Made by a program: the position numbers and the translations under genes. A stretch of DNA of 64,000 nucleotides from Cloeon dipterum (taxonomy: Eukaryota; Arthropoda; Insecta; Ephemeroptera; Baetidae): positions 15,996,001 through 16,060,000 of the forward strand of contig NC_088786.1 of assembly GCF_949628265.1 (NCBI RefSeq), given 5' to 3'. Shown in pieces: positions 14,801-27,118 of this stretch (position 1 is the first letter of the stretch; each line of letters starts with the position of its first letter). A model generated the notes under the pieces. It searched no databases. It was not told the origin of the DNA and saw nothing but the letters and a program-made list of their open reading frames with translations.

Positions 14801-16319
14801 AGAGTAATTTGCCGGGTTGCAACGCCTGCGTGCAGGAAAATTAAGTTTTAAATATGTTGAAATTTATTTATATCTGTTGCAGAGGTGGAGTTGTCTTGCG
14901 CTTGATCATAATTAACAATCTTCAGATAATCTGTGCTCATTCGAGTATAAAAGGAAAGGTATTATACATTCTCCTCGGGTATGTATGCAGCCGCTGTCCA
15001 TCTTTCTAGCAAATGCGGGCTGGTTTAATATATATTATATAGACGGGAAATCTCGCTTGTTTCCAGTGCAGCCGGAAATGAAGCTATTGAAAAGCGCAAT
15101 AATTTAGGCTGCAGTCGACGCGTTGCGTGTTCGGACTTTCTATACAAGTCAGCGCATCCCGCTCGTAAATTTGAAAACTAGCCCCAAACCCTAGAAATCA
15201 CCACCGGCGTAGCATTATAATTGGTGACGATAATTTGCATGAGGGAGAAAATCGACGCGAGAGCGTGATCCGATTTAATTGGCCGCAAAACGAGTGGAGA
15301 ATCCCGATGTCCTCTTATGGTAATCGGCTCGGTGCTGCGAGCAGGCGAGAGAAGCACTCAACCCCGCGCGCTGCCTAATGACGTAACGATAATTTTCTTG
15401 TTTTCTCCATTACCGAGAGCGTTGTAACCGTTTTTATCCACCCATGCAGATTAACCTGTTGCCGCCAATATTGACTCGGACCGCAGCTGCTGCGCCGTGT
15501 ACATACATTCATTTTCTGCACCGTTGTTGCGGAATTATGGCTGATCTTGACTGAATGGTTTCCAATAATACTCAGCGCAAGGCTGCTAATTAGCAACCAG
15601 TCTGGCACTTTTAAAAAAATTAGCATTAAAAAGTAATTAATTTTTCATGTTTTGACATGTTTGCTATTAAAAAATTAATTCTGACATTTATTCATTTGAT
15701 TTAATTTAAAATGACGATCCCTTTTTTGCTCGCTTTGTTAACCCTGGTAAATAATCAGAATTCTAAATGTATCGATTAATAGCTTTCACTTCATCGTAAA
15801 TGATTCATGAAAGGTGGAAAAATATCCAGACGTTAATAATTTCAAGAATAACGAGTACTTTTCATGCAGCTGAAACGAAACTGGAGAGAAACAAAGTGCT
15901 CAGTGCTCGCAACACTAAAAAGTCAGTTGACATCCCACCGATGCCGCCTACTGAATTCGTAATAGGCAGCACGTGCAACGCAGAGGTACATGGGGTTGTC
16001 GGTAACGACATTTTGACCGATACATATTCGAAAATCCAACGTCGAAACCTCGCGTAGAAGCGCTGAATCTCACGCTAGAATGAGCACTTTTTGCGTTCTG
16101 TCACACTTTCACGGCGTCATCACTGAGAAATCCCAAAGTGACAGTTTCAGACTCTGGGAATTCTGCACTGTCACTTTGATATCGACTGTTCAAACAAGTT
16201 AAAGCAGCATATAATTAAAACTGTTAAGAAACAATATTAATTAGACAGTGTCAGCAGGCGATGCTCACTCAGGGGGTTAGGTGTATTATAAGCTTTATTA
16301 GTTCTATTGCGGACGTTTT

Positions 16320-16912
16320 AGCCCGAAGCTGGACGCGACTCGTCGGTCCAGTCGGTGAGTCAGTCAGTCTGTTTGCCGCCAGAAAGAAAAGCAGCGCGTT
16401 ATTAGGCACAAGCGTGGCGTCAGAAAGAGCCTAAATACCTAGGGCGTCTGGTCGAGGGTCGAGGGCTGCGCGTCGGGGGTGCGACCGTTCGTGTTCAGGG
16501 CCAGCCGGCGACTCGGAAAAGCGAAATTGGCGAGACGGGATCGGCCGGTGCCGGTGCCGCCGCACTGCTGCAGCTGGCTGCCGAGATTTTCCTTGAATCA
16601 ACGTGACGTGGTTTGCGTGTCGATGATGACACAACGCGCGGCGCGAACGGCGTGGTGGGAGCCGGTCCGCGGGAGGAGAAGGGAAAGGAGTAACCTGTCG
16701 GCCCACCGCGGCGGCTGCAGCCAGGCCCCGTCAATGTAAAAACACACACACTCGCGGCGCGCTGAATAATATTATGGTGGTACATACCTGGCTGTGAGGT
16801 GGAGCGAGCGAGCGAGTCCAGCCGCTGGTGCACCGCAGGTCTCACTCACTCAGTCAGTGCAAAACTAGCAGTGCGTGAGCGTGTGTGCAGTCTCACTCTC
16901 GGGCGCATTTCA
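16320..16912 (+). promoter_or_regulatory. GC-rich block, candidate promoter or 5' non-coding exon
   Basis: This CpG-rich block stands out from its AT-rich surroundings. On the + strand it has several TCAGTC initiator-like motifs near 16355-16370 and a good splice-donor match, TTTCAG|GTAGGC, at its end. The next + strand gene is the STELLO-like gene, whose coding exon at 20914 is preceded by a weak acceptor (AAGCCACAG). The block could therefore be its untranslated first exon. No open frame here resembles a protein. This is inference only. Confidence 0.25.
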
Positions 16913-19900
16913 GGTAGGCCTTCCTTCCTACCTCACCTTTGGACACTGCTGGGCCACTTCCCCATTTGATTCAGCGCGCGTGACCCACTAATTTGCCGAT
17001 TGTCCGCTCGTACGCCGGTCCATTCTCTCTTTTTTCGGCGCATCCTGCTCTCGACGTGATTTGCATTAAATTTGTCGTTTCGCAACTTAAAAACCCTAAT
17101 TCGCCCGACGACGGGCTGACAAACGCCGAAAAGCCTTGGAACGACGCTGATTCTGCAGAATTGCAACCGGTGCTCGCATAGTGATTAGCGCGATCGGCGT
17201 CCAGCAATTATCGCCGCACTTTGTCGCCAGATTGCTCGTTTCGCAACCGACCTTCCAGCATTTGGTTTGGCGCGAGAATCATCTTACCTGACAGACATAT
17301 CGGCTGCATGCAAAGTGGAACTTACTCTATTTTACTTCCTTCAAACGCGAGCATGCGCTCGCGCGCTTTCTTCTTTTACAAAATACCAAGGCCGATTCTG
17401 CAACAAGAAAGTGCATTTATGCAGTGCTCTGCTCTGCTCCGCCATCGATCTCATTGCCAATCCCACCTTGTTTATCTGCGATTAAAATTTTGCCCCTTGC
17501 GCGAGAAGTGTGTCAGCCGCAGCAGCCGAGAAAAGTGATAAAAATCGCGACAGGTAAAAGTAGATTCATAGAGAAACATGCCCCGTGGAATAAGGCTGGC
17601 CGAAAAGAGAGAAACGAAAAATCGGAATGAGCGGGCGATGTGATAAACGCGTTTGAATGTAATTGCAGTTTTCTACGACGCGCGCGGCACAAAAAGCCTG
17701 TGCGCCTGCAGGCGTTCAAGTCTCTGGCGTATGCAATTACGATATGAAAGTTCGCCAGAAAGAGTTTTAAGCCGCGCGCAAACGGCTGCTCGGAGACAGA
17801 GTGGGCCCGTTTCATAATTATTATTCAATGAGAAAATGAGAATAAAAAGGCCACGCCAATCACCACGCACTCGCAGCTTTTATTCAAATTACCGAGCTCC
17901 GTGTTACCTAACACCTGCAGATCGAAGGACTCCGCTCGGTGGACACTCGATATTTATATGTTTCGCTTTTTTTCCAACTCGCGACAACTTTCCCTCCAAT
18001 TCAAGTGCAATTATCGGCAATTTTGGAGAGCCGCTGCGCTGTTCTTCCTATTTGAGGAAGAAAGCAGTTGAATGACTGACGAGATCTGCTGCGAGCCGGA
18101 TAATTTATGAACTTGGTCGGCTCCGGCAGCCAGCGTGTCTCTCACCGTCTGCGTGAGACCAAATCGACACTTGAGAGTCGAGAACCGCTCGCCACCATAT
18201 CTATTTGACCATAATATTTCTCTTGCCCCAAACTCGCGCATGCCGCTCGTGCGCGCTACTCGCAAAACGGAAGCATGGCACATATTTTATTTTGAATCGC
18301 ACAACGTTGTCAACGCTTAAATTCACAGTTTGCTGAGCGAAAATTCTGGTCTACTATATATCTTTGTAAGTAGGACGGTGCTCCAGAATATTTGATAACA
18401 CACAGTATTTTTCTCTCGCGCTCGCAATTTGGTTTTATCCAGTTTTTTTCACAACAAAAAAACACTCAGATTCAAGTGTTATTTTGCTGATCCGATAACG
18501 GATTTCACTTTCCTTATCTATTCAAAAGGCGAGGAATTTCTTGGCTAGGCATCTTGCGCAACACATAACAAAGCATAGTAGGCGTTTCAAAATAATTTTG
18601 CTTAGCCTCAAGTGACACGGAGTAGCTCTTCAGGTGCCTGGTTTTTCCGTCAACTTGAACCCGGAATTTGTTTGGGAATCCCAAGCTCCAAGCTTCAACG
18701 CATAAAAATTACAATAACTATCTCGTTTTTCACCACTCCACTCACTCTCGTGCCCTTCAAAACGTCTTTTTTTCTGCCAATATGGATGAAGGTGTGCGGT
18801 CGGACTCTTATGCACGCAGATTTCTACTTAAAAAAAAAACTAATTTCTGCTCCTGTTCAAAGCGACCTTCACAATCCGAACGAAAATGTGAAAATAAGAT
18901 ACCGTCATAAAACTTACGTTCAAATACCAGTATTGCGAATGCATCATATAGCCGAGCGTGAACTAATTTCGTTTGACGCGAAATTTTGTAATGCGGGACA
19001 GCGGCGGTATATAGTTATAAAGTGTGACGGAATTGCCTGGCGCTTCTCTCGATTATTAAGTAAGGTTCCTCCTGGCTTGACAATTGAACCACTGCTTTCG
19101 TTCGTGAGGGAATTATAATATCGTTTCACCTGCTGAACTGCATGACCAAGAATATTAGATTTTCATCACCATAATAAGCTAATTTTTACCCACCGGCCCT
19201 CTGCTTGGCCAACAACTTATTGAGTAACAATTAGAGACCGTTAATCTTTCAAACAGCCGGTCTAAATTGACAATCAAGATCGCTAGATTTGATTAATTGA
19301 CGACATAAGTTGCGTATGTTGCTATGCGTGTTTGATAGCGACCAGAGGATCCTTGTTTCTAGTCACACGCTATATACAAGGCAAAACAGTTTTTACCAGG
19401 ACAAGGACGACGCTGTCAACTTTTTTTGGTCACCGTGGGCGGCCGCTCTCAGCATTTTGCAACTCACTCGGTCATCTTGAAACGTAATTATTATCGTCTG
19501 ATTTTAAAGTGTAATCGTTTTATTACGCTCAGTCAAGTATACATGCAGGGTACTCAACAGCCTATCAAACAGTTATATATACCTAGTTTACTCAGAGATA
19601 ATACTCTTGTGACATTGAACTAATCAGACGGTCATGAATTACACATGAAATAGAAAAACAACAACTTAAGCTACCAAAAATTGGACGAATAAATTAAAAA
19701 AGATATTGAAGTGATTTTTTTAGCAAAAAATATTAAAACCTGAAAGGATAGTAATTACTTTGATGACGTATCACAAATCTTTGACTGCGCGGTGGTCGGG
19801 CTGTCATAAAAACCGCAAACCAATCGAAGCAGCCGTCAGCTTAAGTTTCAGCCGATTGAAAGGAGCACCAGGAAACAAAAAGGCTGGCGCTTAATTATCT

Positions 19901-20913
19901 TTTTTTTCGTCTCGAACTGGTCTGTGCGAGCGTCTAAATGTGATGCAACAGCTGCCATCACTGAGAAAGAAAGTTCGTGGGTTGGAAAAAACCAAATGAC
20001 TCAACAGTGGAAACATAATTTCGGTTCAAAGCCCCGCTCGGCCGGAGGCGGACCTGTGCCAATAAGGGAGCGAAAAGCCGCTTGGACTGAATGTCAATTG
20101 GCAGCAAGTATGCGCTGAAAAAATCAGTGGCAGAAGAGTAACGGAAGCGACGGACAAAGAGTGCGGGTGTCTTTGCCGCCGCCGCCGCCGGTGACAGAAC
20201 CGATAAAATACTACGTACGAATGACATGACACCGTCGCGTGCGCAGAGAAAGTTGTCGCCTTTTAAGACCTTTCACCTACTGCCCCGGCGGTTTGAGCTT
20301 TACCGCGAGAATGATTAATGCAGAGTGAACTTGCACGCCTTTTATTTTTATTATTCCCCGTCGGCTGGGTGCAACAACGCAACCGCGACACTCGGCACAG
20401 ACCGCGCGCGTTTCACACTCAATTATTTTCCGCGCACAAACAAAGCAATTGTGCGATTATCTCGCGTGGCAATGACGAACTGTAGTTACGGCGTGTGGCT
20501 AATTACACGGCCTCTCCTCTCATTAAATGTCCGGAATCCGCGTTATGTAACCTCTAGCGACGTAGCGACTCTATTTTTTAAGATATCAACAGGTCTCTCT
20601 GCAGACTAACTGTCTCTATACTTACAAATAATGAGGCAGGCAATATAAACACGTTACGCAAGTGATAACATTGACCATCGATTGAGTAGCAGACCTTTTA
20701 CCAATATGAACGTGTTTTTCCTTTTTTACATTTAATTGTGTAGGCGCTGCACATGATGCTAATAATTGCTAAATGCCAATCGACTCGCTTTGAATTAACC
20801 AAAGCTGCCTTTCAAATGTTCCAGATTAATGTTTTCTGAAGAAAATGCTGACTGCGCTGAGACGTCGTAAAATCTCCTGATATTGTGTTTCGCGCATCAA
20901 GCCACAGAGAGAA

Positions 20914-23900
20914 ATGCACACCCTGAGGGAGAAATTTAGCACCCATACAGAGGATAAAAAGAAGAAAAACTGCTTCCACTGGCGGGTTTTTCGATTTGGC
21001 GTTCTCTTCTTGATCTCAGTGCTGCTGATCCTCTTGGCGTATGCGTTCAAGTCAGAAGCTGATGAGGAAAATGAAGCAAGCGGCCACGGGAAAGCCAAGT
21101 TTATTGCCAACTCTACGCTGCTTGACGGGTATTTAAATTTTGTTGTCCCCAATTTCAAAGAATAAAGAAAAACTTTAATTTTTTTAATTATACGAAAATG
21201 TTCTTGCCCTATAAGTTGCAATTATGTGAATATCACAAAAGAACAATAGGAAGCTAAAAGCCAGTATGGTTTTTCCTGCACAGAAACAACTCCCGGAAGG
21301 CAGTATTTGACATAAACGACATCATCACGCACGACAAATGGCTCGTTCTGCAACCTGGCGAAGGTAACAGCCTAAGTGAGGAGGCGCGCAAGTCCCTTAC
21401 GTGCGCCGTCATCGAAGCGAGTTTCGACCAAGGATGGCGACCTCTGATTCTGGCCGAACAGAGTGCTTGTTGTAGGTCAGTGCCTGAAGCTAGCAAATAG
21501 TCTTCCTCTCAAAACTGCGTCTTGATTAAAATTACAATTGCAGCAAACCACGATGCGTTCTGCTACATTCGGAGAAAAGGGCGCGCTTGCCCTACGACAC
21601 GAGGAGATTCCTCGAGAATTTTGGTGCCATGAACGAGGAAAATGTCCATTTGCAAAGAAACCTTGCGTACTTATTCGCCATTCAACACGGGGCACGATTT
21701 GTCATGGACTGGTACTTGGACGATCACGATATGGCTATAAGTACGATCTTAAAAAAAATTAGTAGCCAGTCTAATTATTTTTTTTCAGTCGAAGATTATC
21801 CAAACAGGTCACTGCAGCTTTTGCAATCGACCACACTGGATATTTCATTGGGGTTGGTCATGGAAAGCTTATCTGAAACTCCATTATTTGCCGTATCTCC
21901 TCGACCCACAAGACGCCTGTACAATCCACACTCGCATTTCGGCCGCCCAAATTTGTGGCCTGCAGGTTATCAACCTCCTATTCAGGTACTGTTAATAAAG
22001 TAATAAAAAATATATGTTTTACTAAGCTTCCTTCATCAAAACAGAGGAACCTGTTGCACAATTTAAGAAAGGGGTCGCACCTTCCATGGGTTTCGGATAC
22101 GCAGTATTCTCGTATCAGAAACTATTCAAAAATTGAAACCTTCTCCAAGCAGAGGTACAGAGTGTGCGAAATAAGGCCACCCTCTATTGAACAGGTAATA
22201 AATAAAACCTCTTTGGCAATTATTGTGGAAATAACTGTGATATTTATATAGTTTTTAAATCAACCTGAAGAGCGGTCATTGGACGAAGCAGCTCCTCCTG
22301 TCACTCTGCCAAGCGACACGCTCTCGCTGGCCTCGTCCAAAATCACAATTTACTCTGGAGACGCACTTTGGGCGTTGGCTCTGTTGCCGAATACAGCGGA
22401 AAAAATTCCATACCAAATGACACGCACCCTTTGGAACTACCCATTAGTCGCGAATATTGCCGCTGGAATAAAGGTTTCCCTTAGTCCCCTTTCGTCAACA
22501 GGCGTTCTTTACCCACCGTGAGTCTCACAATTTTTAATACTTTCTTGCTATATTTAGGCAAACTCTCAGTTCTAGCGAAGCGACCAAGATTGCCAGTGCG
22601 GAGCTGACGAATGCGGTGATGCGCTGGAGGTGCAACAGTCGCAGCATTTTATCCTGCATCGTGCTGCTGAGCCACGAGTTGGGTCCTAAATTCAGCACTA
22701 ATTCGAGTGGTTTGCTGTCCAACTGGGCGAGCGACCTGAAGCGCCTGAGATATTTAGAGCCACCTGTTGTGCCTCTTAGGAGAGGCGGCATGCAAACACC
22801 TTGCTTGGGGCACCACGGACTCGGAGGAGTGACTTTTCAGGTGATTAGTTTTACCCTGTCAGCTGCGACGTCTAACACGCGAGGAAAAAATAAAATAATT
22901 ATTTCTTCCAGCCCACCACTCACGAGCTGGCAAACACGTCACCCGCCAAGAGGAGAGAACGTCAGCGTCAAATGGACCAGCATTACGAGCCGCATTTTAA
23001 GTTGCTCGAATGGATGAGTAGGCTGAATTCAACTCATCACAGTAACAAGTCCGGTTCGACTGAAGAAATCGCTGCCGAAGAGAAGCCAGTCGTTGTCGAG
23101 CATATCGAACTTGTGCCCTTAACCGACGCAAAGCCGGATACTGTTAACGTCCTACAGAAGGAAATCGTCGAAGAAATGTGCCGTGGATTTTCTAGCATGC
23201 TTCCGATCGTCCCAAAAAATCATTTCGACAAAACCCTGCTCGTCGTCGCTTTCGACAACGACGAAGTGTACGAGCAGCTCCCCATGATTGACGTCATATA
23301 CAGAACTCACTTCAGAAACATACTGTACTGCGGCTATCCCCACGCTTCTCTGAACACGTACGTCCATAAACTTCAGCTGGAGAACCGAACGATTTCGTAT
23401 CTGCCGGCTTCGACGCCTGGGTACGAGTGTCTCGTGGGAGCGATGGAAATGGAGTACCACGTAGAAGGCTACTTGCTGGCGAGTGCCCACAGTCTCCTCT
23501 TGCCCGAATCTCTGAAAGATCTTGACAGGAATGAGTTCTGGTATGGCAGCGATGAAAACGACGTGCTAATTTCCAAAAGCACCTGGCGCCAGGTTGACCC
23601 TGGTGGCAAGAAAATCCCCAGGATCATGACTTCCGTGGTGCAGGCTCTACGATTCGTCGCTCATCTGGTTGGTGTCCACGAAGACGAGCAACACCACTCG
23701 CACGAAGGCGAAACGGGCGAGGACGAACACATGCATTCGTCTGAAGAGACGCCGCAGAGCCAGAGCAACAAGACGGTGGCGGAAGTCGCGCCTGCCGAGG
23801 AGACCGAAAATTTCGAGCTGCACCTGCACGCTGAGCGAGTTTCGCCTTTGACCAACCTGACCGACGTATACTCGACCTTTGAAGCCGGTGTTACGGAGGA

Positions 23901-24996
23901 GGCTGTGTTCGTGCCCACGGAGGAGCCGTCTAAAGTGAGCACGACGACCGCGGAGTTGCACGTGCAAGAGGACCACAATAAGACTGTGATCGACTTCGTT
24001 TCGATCGACCACGAGGAGAGGTTGCCCACAGAGAACAGCACATACACATCCAAGGTCGAGGAGCCGAAACTCGAGGATAAAGAAGGAGACTCGATTTTTG
24101 CGGAATACGACGCAACAAGTCCTGTCGTCTTCGAGCCGATCAGTGAAACCCCGCAGAGTGAGCTGGAGTTGAACGTGTCTGAGCCCCACGAAGCCCACCC
24201 GGAATACCTGGACGTCAAAACTCATCAAGTTTACAACCTGAGCCTTCCTGATGAGGGCCCTGGGCACACGTTGATCAACCCCGTGGAGGACGATAAGGAC
24301 CTGGAGTCGTCCAACAACTACGCCAAGCGAACTGCCGAAGCCGCGGTGAACCGCACGCGTAGGAAAGCGACTCTCGACCCTCAAATCCTTCTGCAAGAGA
24401 ACCACGTCGTGGAGAGCGCCTTCGAACACATCGCCGAACTGATCGGTTTGGTGCTGTCCAAGCTGCAGAGCGAGCCAGACGCGTCGCCGAGTCTTCCCTT
24501 CCAGCTGTACCAGCATAACTCTATGCGTCTCGACCCCCGCGAGTTCAAGCACCTGCGGTGCGGCGGCGATCACGTGCCGTCTTTCTACGCAAACAAGGAG
24601 CTGTGCACGTCGCTGCGGCTCTTCTTCACCAACATCGACCGCCTTTACCGCACGCAGGGCGGCTTCCTGCCCTCGTACAACCACTACCCTGTGTATTATG
24701 TGCCTGTGGGCCAGCAGAAGGCCTTCTACTTGCTGGCCAACGTCTTCCTGCAATTCGGCGTACCTGAACAGGTCGCGGTGCCTCTGGTGCTGCACGGCCT
24801 GGCGAACGAGCGGGTGCACCGACTCAAGCGAACTTACTTCGGCAGCGACACGCCCGCCGTGGTCGAGCCCAGCTACCCTCTCTTCGACGAGAGCGCCAAC
24901 TATTTATTCCCCGTTTATCTGCAGAGGGACCTGCACGGCGACAAGAAGCTGCAGGTCATCTTCTGCCTCAAATATTTGTACAGCATTCTGTCGTGA
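20914..24996 (+). CDS. STELLO-like (DUF288) putative Golgi glycosyltransferase
   Basis: Eight exons join in phase: 20914-21128, 21284-21475, 21544-21740, 21789-21985, 22045-22194, 22252-22517, 22558-22840 and 22912-24996, giving 1194 residues. Residues 28-45 (FGVLFLISVLLILLAYAF) after a basic N-terminus form a type II signal anchor. The lumenal part carries blocks typical of the STELLO/DUF288 family: DKWLVLQPG, LPYDTRRF, RNLAYLFAIQHGARFVMD followed by an acidic DDHD, YNPHSHFGRPNLWPAGYQ, and a SGDALWALALLP block ending GVLYPP. In plants STELLO proteins act in the Golgi and affect cellulose synthase assembly; animal relatives are uncharacterised. The last exon adds a second domain (FDKTLLVVAFDND, YCGYPHASLNTY) and a C-terminal part (GLANERVHRLKR). 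Between them lies an acidic, His- and Ser-rich, probably disordered insert of about 230 residues with several N-glycosylation sequons. A possible poly(A) signal is at 25302-25307. Family assignment is fairly secure; substrate is unknown. Confidence 0.85.
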
Positions 24997-26145
24997 TCGT
25001 GAGAGACGCAGTTTTTTACGAGAGCAAATTCAATGTGATATAACTTTTTTGTTGCATGGTGAAATGAAAATCTATTCTTTGTTGGTTTAATGAGATGTGC
25101 AATAATTGATGCGCAGCTTTGCAATTGTTGCTTGTTCATGTTAAATTATTTCCGCGTTTGGCATGTCCATTTTACACAAAGAACTTTCTCTCTCTGATAC
25201 GTTTATTTAAATTTTATGTACTACTTTCGTCGAAACACTCTGCAGAAAAAAAATGTTCCTGATTTATATACCTGGCTCATTGTAAAAATCATAATCAGAT
25301 GAATAAACAATTAAAATTGTTAAGAAGGAATAAACTAGACATTTATTGACACCATCACTCAAACAATACAAAGTTGGAGGGCCTGCTGAAATCGCGACCT
25401 CGAACACAAAATGCAAAGTGCGTTTTATATTGTACGGTAAATAAATGCCAACCAGAAAACTCGAACACAACAGGTATGAGTGTCCTCCAGCCTCAAAAAC
25501 ACTTCATAATGACAGGATGCGCGGTTTCTCTTGTTACAAAAGCACAAAAGAGAGCCGCTCGTTTAGCATTGCTATGCAAATCTGTGACTGACTTCATTAA
25601 AAAAATAGCGTGCGTCGCAGCCAGCTGGCTGAATTTATAAATTAGGCATGACAATAGGTGATAAAAATCTTGATTGCACGCAAGCAACACAATAATTGCG
25701 TAAAAGGATGGGCTTCCACGAGCACTAGTATTTTGTAAATTAAAGCATTATTTTGCTGGTGCGCGATAACAAAATTCCAGTACAATTGTGGCTCTTTGCA
25801 TTTTTGCCGAGTCCTTGGACAATATTTAGAGATAAAATATTTACTAGAAATAATTCATACAACATCCGCGTTTATCTGAAATTACCGCGACTGAGACTTT
25901 TATTTGCTCTTATAAATTCACACTCGCACTTTCTTATGATTTTATTTTGCATCTTGCATATTAGAAGAAGAAAAGTATTTCAGCTTTTGAACGAAAGATG
26001 ACATCTCAATTGTTTTTTCTTTTAAATTTTTTATGTTGAATTTGCTTGTCAGGAAAAACATGACAAAATTTAGCGACACGCCAGAAACCGTGCGAGATCA
26101 GTGAGCAGAAGGAAGAAGCGAATTCTAGCCAGGGTCAAGCAGTGC
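24997..26145. other. Intergenic spacer between STELLO-like and NPF genes
   Basis: This holds the probable 3' UTR of the STELLO-like gene (AATAAA at 25302-25307) and of the convergent NPF gene (AATAAA on the minus strand, forward 25941-25946). I see no coding exon. Confidence 0.5.
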
Positions 26146-27118
26146 TTAAGCCTCATCATTGCCATCAGCAAAGTCGGTCCTGTAAAAGGGCTGCCCCACG
26201 GAATCTCCATAGTCATCTTCTGGTAGAGTTACGTGGTGCAATTCTCTGGACTTCCCAGCCGACAGAGTGTGATGCTGTTGCACCGCCAATATTGGATCTC
26301 TCTTGCCGAATCTTAAACAAAATGAAAGGAAAATCGAGCTTTATATTAAAATGTCAATAGAAAAAATTGCGAAGAATAATTTCACTTCCAGCTGCAACAC
26401 CCTTTCAACCTCCCACTTGATGTTTAAGTAATTTTAAAATCAGTTCAAATAAGTGCAAAACTAGCTTTATAAAAAGATTTCTTAAACGTATTGATCACAT
26501 ATAAAAATTCTATGAGATTTCGTACCTAGAATCTTATATTTGAGACAGGCATTTAAGCAGTAAATGTTGTCAACATGACTACAAAATAAAATTTTAAAAA
26601 TAACTCAGAATGATAAAGTAAAAAGTAAGTTAGTGCGCAAAAAATAAAATTAAAAAATCCTTCATAAACTGCATCAGAGCGAGTTTCACTTCATGACCTT
26701 AATACATATTTTTCTACTGAATTTATTATAGTAAAATTTCTGATGAGTTCCGTGATAGATTTTAATCGATTTCGTCGATAATTTGTAATACTAAATAATG
26801 CGAAAAGAGTTGTTTGGTTATGCAACCGCTTAAGCTTCCCTGTACGCCCGGTTGCATAATGCATAAAATTACAGGCACGTGATTATCTCACCTCGGTCTC
26901 CCTGCCATGGCGTAATAGGTGCGTAATTGGTCGAGGTACAATTTCAGCTCGTCTGCGGTGACAAAGTGCCTCGGTCTGTCCGGTCTGTCGATGGAAACGG
27001 CTGCATACTTGCCGTCAATGTCTTTGAAAGAGGAGGGCAGGTCGCTTTCGTGTTTGCACGAAAACGGCGCAATCATGCCCATCATCAGGAACAAGAGCAA
27101 CGTCGCCGCCGTATGCAT
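26146..27118 (-). CDS. NPF: Neuropeptide F precursor
   Basis: Two coding exons on the minus strand, 27118-26892 and 26311-26146, encode a 130-residue prepropeptide. It starts with a signal peptide (MHTAATLLLFLMMGMIAPFS, about 20-21 residues). The predicted hormone follows; its C-terminal part includes RPDRPRHFVTADELKLYLDQ and ends LRTYYAMAGRPRF. Next come the amidation glycine and dibasic site GKR, then a C-terminal peptide starting DPILAVQQHH. The intron (donor AG|GTGAGA, acceptor TTTAAG|A) splits the penultimate Arg codon of RPRF, the position I recall for NPY/NPF-family genes. The TYYAMAGRPRF ending resembles the YYA-x-x-GRPRF subtype known from crustaceans and some insects rather than the YSQVARPRF type. 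The product should act as a secreted, amidated brain/gut peptide on an NPY-like receptor. The ATG at 27118 is preceded by an acceptor (TTTGCAG) ending near 27148, so a 5' non-coding exon lies upstream. Confidence 0.93.

Larger units (their letters stand above)
9420..20910. other. Gene-poor interval
   Basis: No exon chain can be supported on either strand across 11.5 kb. Short GC-rich islands occur near 9500-10130, 12900-13450, 16320-16910 and 20000-20430. They produce long random open frames, including one of 191 codons near 9.5 kb, without recognisable domains. Simple repeats include (GA)25 near 11.76 kb and short GCC runs near 13140 and 20176. The interval may contain regulatory elements or untranslated first exons. 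Confidence 0.45.

Noticed and set aside
23647..24819. 390-codon minus-strand open frame
   Set aside because: It is antisense to the long last exon of the STELLO-like gene; its Val/Arg/Leu-rich composition is what the reverse of a GC-biased coding exon gives.
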